Assembly (NCBI GenBank): GCA_963782605.1
Contig: CAWAKK010000005.1
Location: 372,001 to 436,000 of the forward strand
Source: JBDTSW01 sp963782605
Lineage (GTDB): Bacteria; Actinomycetota; Thermoleophilia; Solirubrobacterales; 70-9
DNA length: 64,000 nt
Direction of reading: 5' to 3'
Made by a program: the position numbers and the translations under genes. Below the pieces are notes generated by a model that saw nothing but the letters and a program-made list of their open reading frames with translations, did no database searches and was not told the origin of the DNA. Shown piece after piece: positions 23,163-33,231 of this stretch (position 1 is the stretch's first letter; the number at the start of each line of letters is the position of its first letter).

Positions 23163-23771
23163 ATGAGCGAGCGCGAGCCCATCCGCAACAGCCCGCTGGT
23201 CCCGATGGTGGTCGAGCAGACCTCCCGCGGGGAGCGTGCCTTCGACATCTACTCGCGCCTTCTGAACGAGCGCATCGTCTTTCTCGGAACGCCCGTCACC
23301 GAGGACATCGCCAACCTGATCGTCGCCCAGCTCATCCATCTCGAGTCCGAGGACCCCGAGAAGGACATCTCGATGTACATCAACTCGCCCGGCGGGTCGG
23401 TGTATGCGGGCCTTGCGATCTACGACACGATGCAGTACATAAAGCCCGACTTGCAGACCATCTGCGTCGGCGTAGCGATGAGCATGGGCGCGCTGCTGCT
23501 CGCCGGAGGCGCCGCGGGTAAGCGCATGGCGCTCCCCAACTCGAAGATCCTCATCCATCAGGTCTCCGCCGGGTTCCAGGGCCAGGCGACAGACATCGAG
23601 ATCCACGCCAAGGAGATCATCGACGTCCGCCGCCGCCTCGACGAGATCATCGCCCATCACACCGGTCAGCCGTTCGAGAAGGTCACCGAGGACACCGACC
23701 GCGATTACTTCATGAGCGCGGAGGAGGCGAAGGAGTACTCCATCGTCGACCGCGTGATCGAGCACCACTAG
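23163..23771 (+). CDS. clpP: ATP-dependent Clp protease proteolytic subunit
   Basis: 202 residues. The catalytic triad is S107 (GVAMSMGA), H132 (IHQVSAG) and D181 (DRDYFMSAEEA). The S-H and H-D spacings of 25 and 49 residues equal those of Escherichia coli ClpP. A tetradecameric barrel protease that degrades substrates fed by ClpX or ClpC. Many actinobacteria have a clpP1-clpP2 pair here; only one copy is present in this window. ClpX follows after two unrelated secreted-protein genes. Confidence 0.97.
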   Translation: MSEREPIRNSPLVPMVVEQTSRGERAFDIYSRLLNERIVFLGTPVTEDIANLIVAQLIHLESEDPEKDISMYINSPGGSVYAGLAIYDTMQYIKPDLQTICVGVAMSMGALLLAGGAAGKRMALPNSKILIHQVSAGFQGQATDIEIHAKEIIDVRRRLDEIIAHHTGQPFEKVTEDTDRDYFMSAEEAKEYSIVDRVIEHH

Positions 23772-23867
23772 CGCGCTCGTCCACTCACTCCGCGGCGTCG
23801 GCCTCAAGGCCTAGGCTGCTCAAACCGATCTTCCTCGTGGGAAGTCCTTAGCCAGGGAGGTTTCAGC

Positions 23868-24737
23868 ATGAGCGCAGGTCTCGCACGCACAGCTTCGATC
23901 ATCGCCGTGGCGGCCGCCGTCGTCATCGTGCCCGCGGGCGCATCCGCGGCCACGATCAACGTCCACCCGGGGCAGAACGCGATCCAAAAGGGGATCAACC
24001 GCGCCGACAACGGCGACGTCGTGAGGGTGCACAGCGGTGTCTATCGCGGCGATGTGGACGTCGACAAGCGAGTGACCCTGCGCGGCGTGGGGCCGGAGCT
24101 CCCGATCGTCGACGGTCAGTGCGATTCGATCTTCGTCGTCGACGTTCAACGCAACGGCGTCATCGTCGAGGACTTGAAGGTCAAGGGCGCCGAGGACGAG
24201 ACCTTCGCGGCAGAGGTCAACTTCGAGAACATCGAGAAGGGGACCGCGCGCGACCTCGTCGTCCGCGACAGCTGCGGCGCAGGCCCGGAAGACGGCGCCG
24301 GCTACGGCGTCAACGTCTACCGGGGCGAAGAGCTAAAGGTGCGCCGCGTAAACGCGAAGGGCTTCAGCGACGCCGGCGTCTACATCGGCAGCATCGACTC
24401 GACGGGATCGGGCCGGCTCTTCGTCGCCGACAACGAGACCTTCGGCAGCGCTCAGGGAATCATCATCGAGGAGGTGGAGCCACTGGCGGACGTGCTCGTT
24501 AAGAACAACGAGACCTACGAGAACGGCAAGGGCTTCTTCGGCCACTTAAGCGTCGGCGCCGTCTTCGAGGACAACACGATCCGAGACAACACCATCGGCA
24601 TCCACCTCGACCCAGGCTCCGAGGACAACGAGTTCTCCGGCAACACGCTGATGGACAACACCACGAACCTCCTGGACGAGGGCGAGGGCAACTGCGGCTC
24701 CGGCAACTCGCCGGAGGTCTTCAGCCCCTGCGTTTGA
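23868..24737 (+). CDS. Secreted right-handed beta-helix protein
   Basis: 289 residues with a signal peptide ending near AGASA. The first repeat, INVHPGQNAIQKGINRADNGDVVRVHSG, is the standard opening of pectate-lyase-like or NosD-like parallel beta-helices. Later turns show repeated N-x-F/I patterns (DNTIRDNTIGIHLDPGSEDN, NEFSGNTLMDNTTNL). Carbohydrate binding or processing at the cell surface is possible, but no catalytic set is evident. ATG with a GGGAGG Shine-Dalgarno 8 nt upstream. It interrupts the usual clpP-clpX adjacency. Confidence 0.87.
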   Translation: MSAGLARTASIIAVAAAVVIVPAGASAATINVHPGQNAIQKGINRADNGDVVRVHSGVYRGDVDVDKRVTLRGVGPELPIVDGQCDSIFVVDVQRNGVIVEDLKVKGAEDETFAAEVNFENIEKGTARDLVVRDSCGAGPEDGAGYGVNVYRGEELKVRRVNAKGFSDAGVYIGSIDSTGSGRLFVADNETFGSAQGIIIEEVEPLADVLVKNNETYENGKGFFGHLSVGAVFEDNTIRDNTIGIHLDPGSEDNEFSGNTLMDNTTNLLDEGEGNCGSGNSPEVFSPCV

Positions 24738-24806
24738 GCCAGACGTGAGACGACCGCCGCGCACGAGGCGCGACGGCCGTCGAATCCCGGTGGCCGGTCG
24801 AGGTGC

Positions 24807-25293
24807 CTAGTTGCCGGCCTCGCCGGCGTCGTACCGCTCCTTGCCGGTGTCGCAGTCGCTTTCGCCGGACTTGGGGAAGTCGCCCTTGGCGCGGAAGTAG
24901 CCGACGATCCTGTCGTTGTGGTCCCTGAAGGAGCCGACCACCCTGAACGTGCCTTCACCCCCGCCCTGCGACTCCGCCGGGTAGGTCTTGCTGAACTTGC
25001 CGTCGTTCACGTTGGCCTTCCCGTTGGAGCCCCTGCGCTCCGTCCCAAAGCCTTGGCCGCTCAGGAGCAGCGCCCCACCATCGGTGCACTCGGCGTCGGC
25101 GTTCTTGTACTTGAAGCGGCCGACCTTGACCGGCTTGCCGTCTCTGAGATAGACCGTGAAGTTGAAATTCTGAAAGGCCGCGCTTCACGGAGCTCCGGTC
25201 GACCGAAGTCGCCGTCCCCTCCGACGACGACAGGGCGGCGCTCGGCACGGCCATCGCCGCCGCGAGCACCGCTACGAACATAAGGCGCTTCAT
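24807..25293 (-). CDS. Secreted hypothetical protein, single-base frameshift
   Basis: The start at ATG 25293 has an AGGAGG Shine-Dalgarno and a signal peptide (KRLMFVAVLAAAMAVPSAA). After SSVK (about 25185) the reading moves to the next frame with FQNFNFTVYLRDGKPVKVG, then KYKNADAECTDGGALLLSG ... GTFRVVGSFRDHNDRIVGYF and CDTGKERYDAGEAGN. The corrected product is about 161 residues, beta-rich, with two Cys (AECTDGG, SDCDTGK). The break is near 25180-25190, within GTGAAGCGCGGCC. No family recognised. Confidence 0.68.
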
Positions 25294-25533
25294 CCCTTTG
25301 TACCTCCTGGCCAGGTGACAGTAGTCCGGGCAAGGGTAGAGCCACACCTGTGGGGCACATCCGTAGTTGCCCGCAACGTCGGAGGGCTGAGGCCTCCTGA
25401 CATCGTGCAATACCGCCCGCATGAGCAGGGACATGCGCCGCCGGGGCGTAAGAACCACTCGTCAAAGCCGAGGCCGGGCTTCCCGTAACCTGAGTGGGGA
25501 CGGCAAGGTCGGGTCAACTGGGAGGAACGACCG

Positions 25534-26816
<1,283 letters not shown>

Positions 26817-26820
<4 letters not shown>

Positions 26821-26897
26821 GCCGAGTGCCCGCTGCTCGAGTCCCAGGTCAGGACCCAGATCAGCATCACAACTCCGAGAATGATGAAACCGGCCAT
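26817..26897 (-). CDS. 26-residue membrane peptide convergent with clpX
   Basis: ATG 26897 to TAG 26817-26819. It encodes AGFIILGVVMLIWVLTW then a short polar tail, one probable membrane helix. GGAAGGGG lies about 7 nt upstream as a Shine-Dalgarno. Its stop overlaps the clpX stop in the palindrome GCCTAGGC. Short hydrophobic frames can arise by chance, so confidence is moderate. Confidence 0.45.
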
Positions 26898-26928
26898 CGT
26901 GGCCGCCCCTTCCGTTTCGCTCACCCCT

Positions 26929-28077
26929 CTATCGGCTGGCCTCCGGTTCGGCTGAAGCCCTGAGGAGCTCGGGGCGGATCCCGTAAGCCCTTCCGGTCGC
27001 GACCAGCTCCTCGCTCAGCTCCCAGCGGTCGGGGGCCTCGTCGCCCTCGTGGTCGGGACTCGCGCCCTTGAGGCGCATCGAACCCGTGTTGTCGCCGATC
27101 TCGCGGATGGCGGCAAGGTCGGTTGAGTCCAAGCGGGCTTCGGCGGGGAGGTCGGCCAACTCGTCCCGCTTGGACTCGACCGAGCGGGCGCCCTCGCCCG
27201 CCTCCTGGATCAGCGTCGGTGCCGCGCACTCGACTGCGGCGTGGGCGAGGTTCCATGAGCAAGCGAGCTGGATGGGGGAGAGGTCTGCGCGTTCGCCGAT
27301 CGGGCGGAGGTCGGAGAGCTTCTCGAGCCCCGCGTGGATCCAGCCCTCGGGCCGAAACCGCCTGTGGTCGTGCTCCTGCAGAGGCGTGTCAGGCCCAAGG
27401 TCGCCCCAGAGCAGACCGCCGTAGTCGACGACGCGGGTGATGACCCGTACCTCGTGGCGGGCGGCCGCCTCGAGCGGGAGCTCACCCGGCCAGGGCTCGA
27501 GCGGGTTCAGGATCACCATCGCCCAGTCGATCCGGTCGCCGAAGCGCTCGAGGCAGGCGATCAAATCGAGCGTGAAGCCGTTCGCCGGGCCAGGGGCGAC
27601 CCCGATCAGCCGCGTAAGCCCCGCTTCGCGGAGCGCAACCATGCCGTCCCATACCTCCTCGGACTCGTACCCCGTGCGGTCGGGGTTGTGAAGGAGCAGC
27701 AGGTCGAAAGCGTCGACGCCGAGTCGCCCCAGCGAGCGCTCCGTCGCCATCCGCAGGTACGAGCCGTACTGGTCGGGGCCACGCAGGCCGCGGTCGGTGA
27801 AGCGCGGGAAACCCTTCGGGCCCCGGCGCTCGCCCTCGTAGAAGTCGTGGCCCACCGCGCCGACGAGCGAGTACGCCGCGCGATCGAGTCCCGCGAGCGA
27901 TCTGCCCAGGAGCGCGTCGGCCTCGCCTTGCCCATAGGTGTCGGCGGTGATAACGGTGTCGATGCCAGCGTCGGGGCGCAGAACGGCCGCGAGCCGTTCC
28001 TCGGTTACCGCTTCCCCGAAGCGCATGAAGCGCCCGCCGCCCCAGGTCCCGAGCGCGGTTCTGCCGGGGTCTTTCAC
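26929..28077 (-). CDS. Aldo/keto reductase family oxidoreductase
   Basis: 382 residues. The TIM-barrel AKR pattern is visible: ITADTYGQGEADALLGRSL (catalytic Asp/Tyr strand), SLGRLGVDAFDLLLLHNPD, GLTRLIGVAPGP and SPIQLACSWNLAH. NADPH-dependent carbonyl reductase; substrate unknown. GTG start at 28077; TAGCGT ends 7 nt upstream, back-to-back with the valS promoter. The C-terminal extension is Glu-rich. Confidence 0.9.
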   Translation of the reverse strand: MKDPGRTALGTWGGGRFMRFGEAVTEERLAAVLRPDAGIDTVITADTYGQGEADALLGRSLAGLDRAAYSLVGAVGHDFYEGERRGPKGFPRFTDRGLRGPDQYGSYLRMATERSLGRLGVDAFDLLLLHNPDRTGYESEEVWDGMVALREAGLTRLIGVAPGPANGFTLDLIACLERFGDRIDWAMVILNPLEPWPGELPLEAAARHEVRVITRVVDYGGLLWGDLGPDTPLQEHDHRRFRPEGWIHAGLEKLSDLRPIGERADLSPIQLACSWNLAHAAVECAAPTLIQEAGEGARSVESKRDELADLPAEARLDSTDLAAIREIGDNTGSMRLKGASPDHEGDEAPDRWELSEELVATGRAYGIRPELLRASAEPEASR

Positions 28078-28084
28078 GCAGATA

Positions 28085-28098
28085 ACGCTAACTACACT
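28085..28098. promoter_or_regulatory. Back-to-back divergent -10 hexamers
   Basis: TAGCGT on the minus strand (28085-28090) and TACACT on the plus strand (28093-28098) are 2 bp apart. Each ends 7 nt before its own GTG start (28077 and 28106). Both transcripts would be leaderless, and the two polymerases would compete for the same DNA. Confidence 0.55.
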
Positions 28099-28105
28099 CG
28101 CGCAC

Positions 28106-30673
28106 GTGGACGCTGCGCGCAGGGAGAACCTCGAATCGACGACCCGGTGGGACCCCGGCGCGGTCGAGGCTGAGGTCTTCCAGCGCTGGATGGACGGTGG
28201 CTACTTTCATCCTCCTGCGGAGGGAACACCGCAGGAGAACTTCTCGATCGCGATCCCGCCGCCCAACGTCACTGGCGCCCTGCACATGGGTCATGCGCTC
28301 AACGGAACGATGCAGGACGCCCTGGCGCGCAAGCGCCGGATGGAGGGCCGCAACACGCTTTGGATCCTCGGCACGGATCACGCGGGGATCGCGACCCAGG
28401 CCGTGGTCGAGAAGGAACTGCGCGGGGAAGGCGCCTCGCGCCATGACATGGGCCGCGAGGCCTTCGTCGAGCGCGTCTGGGAGTGGCGGCGACAGTACGG
28501 GTCGCAGATCGTCGAGCAGTACAAGCGGATCGGTGCCTCATGCGACTACGAGCGCGAGCGCTTCACGTTGGACGAGGGTTACGTCCGGGCTGTCGACCGG
28601 GTGTTCGTCGCGCTTTACGACAAGGGCTACATCTACCGCGACAACTACATGGTCAACTGGGATCCTGGCTCGCGCTCGGCGATCTCCGACCTTGAGGTGG
28701 TGAACCGCGAGGTCACCGACCGTCTTTACTCGATCGACTACCCGATCGAGGGCACAGATGGAGCCCTGACCGTGGCAACGGTGCGCCCGGAGACGATGCT
28801 CGCCGACACCGCGGTTGCCGTGAATCCGAACGACGAGCGCTACAGCGACCTCGTCGGATCTCACTGCACGCTCCCGCTCGTGGGCCGGCGACTCGAGATC
28901 GTCACCGACGAACACGTTGACCCTTCGTTCGGAACCGGTGTCCTCAAGATCACGCCCGGCCACGACCAGAACGACTTCGAGATCGGGCGCGCCCACGGGC
29001 TTCCGGAGATCACCGTGATCGGGGAGGACGGGCGCATGAACGCCGAGGCGGGCGAGGGCTACGAGGGCATGTCCGTCGCGGAGGCACAGGACGCGGTCGT
29101 AAAGGAGCTGCGCGAGCAGGGATTGCTGCGCGCCGAGGAGGAATACACACACTCCGTTCCTTTCTCCGAGCGCTCGGGTGAGCGCATCGAGCCGCTTATC
29201 TCGCTCCAGTGGTTCTGTCGCATGGACGAGCTCGCCCCGCCGGCGATCGAGGTGGTCGAGTCAGACCGAGTCCGGATCACGCCCGAGCAATGGAAGCGCG
29301 TCTACCTGGATTGGATGCGCAACATCCGGCCTTGGTGTATCTCGCGCCAGCTCTGGTGGGGACACCAGATCCCGGTGTGGTACTGCGATTCGTGCCAGGA
29401 GACCTACGTCGCGGAGACGGCGCCCGAGCGCTGCGGCGCGTGTGGTGGCGAGCTGCGCCAGGAGGAGGATGTCCTCGACACCTGGTTCAGCTCGGCCCTG
29501 TGGCCCTTCGCGACGCTCGGTTGGCCCGACGACGCGCCGCTGCTGCGCGCCTACTACCCCACCGACTTTCTCACGACCGCGCGCGAGATCATCTTCCTCT
29601 GGGTCGCGCGCATGGTGATGATGGGCCTCGAGTTCGCGGGCGACGTCCCCTTCGAGAACGTCTACGTGCACTCGGTGATCCAGGCGCCGGACGGGCGGCG
29701 GATGTCGAAGTCGTTGGGAACGGGGATCGATCCGCTCGACGAGATCGACGTCCACGGCGCGGACGCCGTCCGCTTCGGCCTGCTGGCGATGTCATCCACC
29801 CAAGACGTTCGCTTCTCGGCCGCCAAGGTGCAGCAGGGCCGCGACCTTGCCAACAAGATGTGGAACGCGTCGCGCCTGGTGTTGCTGAATACAGAGGGCG
29901 CGGTTGCGGGTCCGCGCGCAGAACGCCTGGAGGATCGCTGGATCCTCTCGCGGCTGCAGGCGACGATCGACTCGGTTGGCGGCAAGCTCGAGGCCTACGA
30001 CTTCGCCCATGCCGCGCTCGACTTCTACGCGTTCTTCTGGTCGGACCTCTGCGACTGGTACCTCGAGATCGTGAAGCCCCGCCTTTACGACGGCGACCCG
30101 GACGCGGCGAGCAACCTCCTGCATGTGCTCGAGCGGACGCTCGCGGTGGCGCACCCGATCCTGCCGTTCGTCACCGAGGAGATCTGGAGTTACCTGCCCG
30201 CCTCCGCGGAGGCGCCCCTTGTGGTCTCACCCTACCCACAGGTGGACCCAGCCCTGGCGGATGCGCCAGCGGAAGCCGAGATGGGGAAGCTGATCGGTCT
30301 GACCCGCAGCGTGCGCCGCTGGCGCGATCTCGTCGGCGTGCCGGCCGGCAGCGTCCTCGCGGCCCGCGTCGCTGGCGGCGCTGAGCCGCATGAGCTGGTC
30401 GCCCGGCTCGCTCGGCTCTCTCTCGACGGCGCCGAGGGCGAGCCGCTCGCCAGCATCGGGCCGCTCGAGATCCTCGCCTCGGGAGAGGTCGATGCGCAGG
30501 AGGTTCGAGCGCGTCTCGATCAGCGGCGCGGTGAGCTGCGCTCCGAGGTTGAGCGCGGTGAGCGCAAGCTCGCCAACGAGGGGTTTGTCGCCAAGGCGCC
30601 GGCCGAGGTCGTCGAGGCAGAGCGCGAGAAGCTGGAGGTCCACCGGGCCGAGCTCGAAGAACTCGGCGAGTGA
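28106..30673 (+). CDS. valS: Valyl-tRNA synthetase
   Basis: 855 residues. HIGH-type signature PPPNVTGALHMGHALN, KMSKS-type RRMSKSLGTG and the editing CP1 domain are present. Also visible: LDTWFSSALWPFATLGWPD, the zinc-ribbon-like WYCDSCQETYVAE and the C-terminal coiled-coil arm (RRGELRSEVERGERKLANEGF). Charges tRNA-Val. GTG 28106 has the TACACT hexamer 7 nt upstream. It overlaps folC by one base (TGATG). Confidence 0.98.
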   Translation: MDAARRENLESTTRWDPGAVEAEVFQRWMDGGYFHPPAEGTPQENFSIAIPPPNVTGALHMGHALNGTMQDALARKRRMEGRNTLWILGTDHAGIATQAVVEKELRGEGASRHDMGREAFVERVWEWRRQYGSQIVEQYKRIGASCDYERERFTLDEGYVRAVDRVFVALYDKGYIYRDNYMVNWDPGSRSAISDLEVVNREVTDRLYSIDYPIEGTDGALTVATVRPETMLADTAVAVNPNDERYSDLVGSHCTLPLVGRRLEIVTDEHVDPSFGTGVLKITPGHDQNDFEIGRAHGLPEITVIGEDGRMNAEAGEGYEGMSVAEAQDAVVKELREQGLLRAEEEYTHSVPFSERSGERIEPLISLQWFCRMDELAPPAIEVVESDRVRITPEQWKRVYLDWMRNIRPWCISRQLWWGHQIPVWYCDSCQETYVAETAPERCGACGGELRQEEDVLDTWFSSALWPFATLGWPDDAPLLRAYYPTDFLTTAREIIFLWVARMVMMGLEFAGDVPFENVYVHSVIQAPDGRRMSKSLGTGIDPLDEIDVHGADAVRFGLLAMSSTQDVRFSAAKVQQGRDLANKMWNASRLVLLNTEGAVAGPRAERLEDRWILSRLQATIDSVGGKLEAYDFAHAALDFYAFFWSDLCDWYLEIVKPRLYDGDPDAASNLLHVLERTLAVAHPILPFVTEEIWSYLPASAEAPLVVSPYPQVDPALADAPAEAEMGKLIGLTRSVRRWRDLVGVPAGSVLAARVAGGAEPHELVARLARLSLDGAEGEPLASIGPLEILASGEVDAQEVRARLDQRRGELRSEVERGERKLANEGFVAKAPAEVVEAEREKLEVHRAELEELGE

Positions 30674-31899
30674 TGGACCCTGAGGCCTGGCTCGGCTCCC
30701 TGGAGCCGATCGGCTGGCGCTTCGGGCTCGAGCGCATCAGTCGCCTGCTGACGGCCTTGGGCATGCCGCAGCACCGCTACGCCTCGATCCACGTGGTCGG
30801 GACGAACGGGAAGTCGTCGGTCGCGGCGATGACGACCGCTCTGCTCGAGGCGCACGGGATGCGCACGGGCGCGTATTTGTCCCCGCACGAGGAGCGGTGG
30901 TCGGAGCGGATCTTGGTGGCGGGGGAGGAGATCGGAGCCCGCGAGTTCGCGATCGCGGCGGAGCGGGTGGCCACCGCGATCGAGGCGGTCGAGCGCACCC
31001 TCCCCGAGGAGGACGTCGTCACGCAGTTCGAGGCAGCGACGGCGCTGGCGTTCGTTGCGTTCGCGGAGGCCCGGATCGAGGTTGCGGTGGTCGAGGCTGG
31101 GCTGGGTGGTCGGTTGGACGCGACGAACGTCCTGCCGTCAAAGGCGACGGCTTTGACCTCCGTTGGGCTCGAACACACGGAGTACCTCGGCGAGACCGAA
31201 CTCGAGATCGCCGCCGAGAAGCTGGCGGTCCTGCGCGATCACTCCGTGCTCGTCGTCGGCGCGCTTCGGCCCGACCTCAGGGTGCTCGCCGAGCGAGAGG
31301 CGAATCGGCGCCACGCCCGCTTCGTCGATGCATCTGTCCCGCTCGACGTCGCCGGGCTCGGTGATCGCGCCCCGTATCTGTCGCGGAACCTGGCGGTCGC
31401 GGCGGCGGCGACCCAGGTGATCGCGGGGCCACTGTCCGACTCGACGGTGGAGGAAGCGGTCCGTGCGATGCCGCTGGGGGGCCGGATGGAGCGGAACCCG
31501 TCGTCGGGACTGCTGCTGGATGCTGCTCACAACCCCGACGGAGCCCGGGCTGTCGCCGAGGCGCTGGCCCACGCACACCCGAGCACTCCAGTGGTCGCCT
31601 GCGTGGCGATCCTGGCGGGCAAGGACGCGCCGGGCATTCTGGCCGAGCTTAGGCCCGCAATCGCCGCGATCGTCTGCACCGAGCTTCCGGCCGAGATCCT
31701 CGCCGCGAGGGGGCGCCCCGGGACGGAGGCGATCCCGGCGGACGAGCTGGCACGACTTGCGAAGGAGGTGGGGCTCGACGAGATCGAGGTCGTGACCGCT
31801 CCTGAGGCGGCGGTCGCACGGGCGCGCGAGCTCGCCGCCGGACGAGATGGGGTGGCGCTCGTGACCGGATCGCATTACCTTCTGCAGCATGGATCGTGA
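30673..31899 (+). CDS. folC: Bifunctional folylpolyglutamate/dihydrofolate synthase
   Basis: 408 residues. The P-loop GTNGKSSVAAM and the second motif LGGRLDATNVL are typical of FolC. GGRMERNPSSGLLLDAAHNPDGARA is the C-terminal Mur-ligase-like signature. Adds glutamate to dihydropteroate or to folate. ATG 30673 overlaps the valS stop; a GTG at 30670 is also possible. Its 3' end overlaps the next small gene. Confidence 0.96.
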   Translation: MDPEAWLGSLEPIGWRFGLERISRLLTALGMPQHRYASIHVVGTNGKSSVAAMTTALLEAHGMRTGAYLSPHEERWSERILVAGEEIGAREFAIAAERVATAIEAVERTLPEEDVVTQFEAATALAFVAFAEARIEVAVVEAGLGGRLDATNVLPSKATALTSVGLEHTEYLGETELEIAAEKLAVLRDHSVLVVGALRPDLRVLAEREANRRHARFVDASVPLDVAGLGDRAPYLSRNLAVAAAATQVIAGPLSDSTVEEAVRAMPLGGRMERNPSSGLLLDAAHNPDGARAVAEALAHAHPSTPVVACVAILAGKDAPGILAELRPAIAAIVCTELPAEILAARGRPGTEAIPADELARLAKEVGLDEIEVVTAPEAAVARARELAAGRDGVALVTGSHYLLQHGS

Positions 31900-32008
31900 G
31901 GCTCGCTCCGAGCTCCTGCAGATGATGGGCCTGGTCGCGGCTGTGGTCGCGATCGTGATCCTGGTCTTCTTCGGACTCGGTTACCTGTTCGGGAGGCTCT
32001 TCCTGTAG
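31889..32008 (+). CDS. 39-residue membrane protein overlapping folC
   Basis: ATG 31889 lies inside the end of folC (11 nt overlap) and ends at TAG 32006-32008. A charged start (DREARSELLQMMG) leads into one strong membrane helix (LVAAVVAIVILVFFGLGYLF) and a basic end (GRLF). Position, overlap and amino-acid choice support a real small gene. Function unknown. Confidence 0.65.
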   Translation: MDREARSELLQMMGLVAAVVAIVILVFFGLGYLFGRLFL

Positions 32009-32074
32009 GCGGCCGCTGGGGGCAGCACCGTGCGCGGCGACGCCTCCTCAGCCCCTAGACTCTCCCGCTTGCCA

Positions 32075-32818
32075 ATGCCGCACGCCATCTTCGGCATCAC
32101 AAACGACAGCGTCAACCTGGCCGTGACGCTGCTCGTTCTCTTCCTGATCGTGCTCTGGGTGGCGCTGGTCGTCTGGACCTTCCTCGACGCTCGCAGGCGT
32201 CTCGATGACACGTTCCTCGTCATCATCGCCACCCTGGCCTCCCTGCTGCTCCCGTTCGTGGGCACGATCGTCTACTCGATCCTGCGCCCTCCGGAGTTCC
32301 TCGTGGACATGAAGGAGCGTGAGCTCGAGATCCGTGCCTCGGAGCTGCGCGTCCGTCAGCTGGAGGAGCAGTCGTGTCAGAACTGTGGCTTTCCGATCGA
32401 GCGCACGTACCTGCGGTGCCCGAATTGCAAGACGCGGGTGAAGGATCCGTGCACGTCGTGTGGCAAGCCCGTCGATCCACGCTGGTCCCTGTGTCCCTAT
32501 TGCGAGCAGCCGGTCCGGCGAGCCGCACCGCAGGGTCGCCGCAGGGCTCCCCGCCCCGCGGCTCCCGGTGCCCCGCGCCGGCGCAAGCCCGCGGAGACGG
32601 GCGCGCCACAGAAGGGGGAATCCCGCAAGACCGCGGCCCGGTCGGGCTCCGCGCAGCGTGCCCAGCGCGCGACCAAGCCGCAGCGGGCCGTGCAGCGGAA
32701 GGCTCGCCCCGTCGCCGACGGGGATGGCCTCTCGTCCGCACCTCCGACCGAGGGCGCCGCTGCCAAGCGCCCGGCGGCTGAGGGCGGCGAGGAAAGCCCC
32801 AAGCCCGCCACGAAGTGA
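32075..32818 (+). CDS. Membrane protein with double zinc ribbon and basic tail
   Basis: 247 residues. Two membrane helices (about 13-35 and 46-66) are followed by a short helix (DMKERELEIRASELRVRQLEE) and two zinc-ribbon knuckle pairs: CQNCGFPIERTYLRCPNCK and CTSCGKPVDPRWSLCPYCE. The last 90 residues are Arg/Ala/Pro/Lys-rich. The ribbon recalls the double zinc ribbon (DZANK) fold. A TAGACT hexamer ends 7 nt before an in-frame TTG (32069), so the true start may be there. Its stop overlaps the ndk start as GTGA. Confidence 0.8.
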   Translation: MPHAIFGITNDSVNLAVTLLVLFLIVLWVALVVWTFLDARRRLDDTFLVIIATLASLLLPFVGTIVYSILRPPEFLVDMKERELEIRASELRVRQLEEQSCQNCGFPIERTYLRCPNCKTRVKDPCTSCGKPVDPRWSLCPYCEQPVRRAAPQGRRRAPRPAAPGAPRRRKPAETGAPQKGESRKTAARSGSAQRAQRATKPQRAVQRKARPVADGDGLSSAPPTEGAAAKRPAAEGGEESPKPATK

Positions 32819-33231
32819 GCGAAGCCTCCCGCACGCTCATCCTCGTGAAGCCCGATGCGTTCGAGCGCGGGCTGACCGGCGAGGTCCTGCGCCGCTTCGA
32901 GGCCAAGGGCCTTCGGATCGTTGCGCTGCGCCTGCTCCAGGCCGACGAGGACATCGCGCACCGGCACTACGCCGAGCACACCGACAAGCCGTTCTTCGGT
33001 GAGCTGGTCGAGTTCATCACACGCGGCCCGCTGGTCGCCGCGGTGCTCGAGGGTGTCGAGGCGGTCAAGGCCGCGCGCCAGCTGATCGGCGCGACGAACC
33101 CGCTCGAGGCAGCGACCGGCTCGATCCGCGGCGACTACGCGCTCGAGGTCACCTTCAACATGGTCCACGGCTCCGACTCCGACGAGTCGGCTACCCGCGA
33201 GATCGAGATCTGGTTCCCCGAAGGCGGTTGA
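32815..33231 (+). CDS. ndk: Nucleoside diphosphate kinase
   Basis: 138 residues. K12 in ILVKPDAFERG and the phosphorylated H118 in NMVHGSDSDESA are in place. Transfers gamma-phosphate between nucleoside triphosphates and diphosphates. GTG overlap with the upstream gene and a TTG overlap with maf downstream indicate one transcript. Confidence 0.97.
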   Translation: MSEASRTLILVKPDAFERGLTGEVLRRFEAKGLRIVALRLLQADEDIAHRHYAEHTDKPFFGELVEFITRGPLVAAVLEGVEAVKAARQLIGATNPLEAATGSIRGDYALEVTFNMVHGSDSDESATREIEIWFPEGG

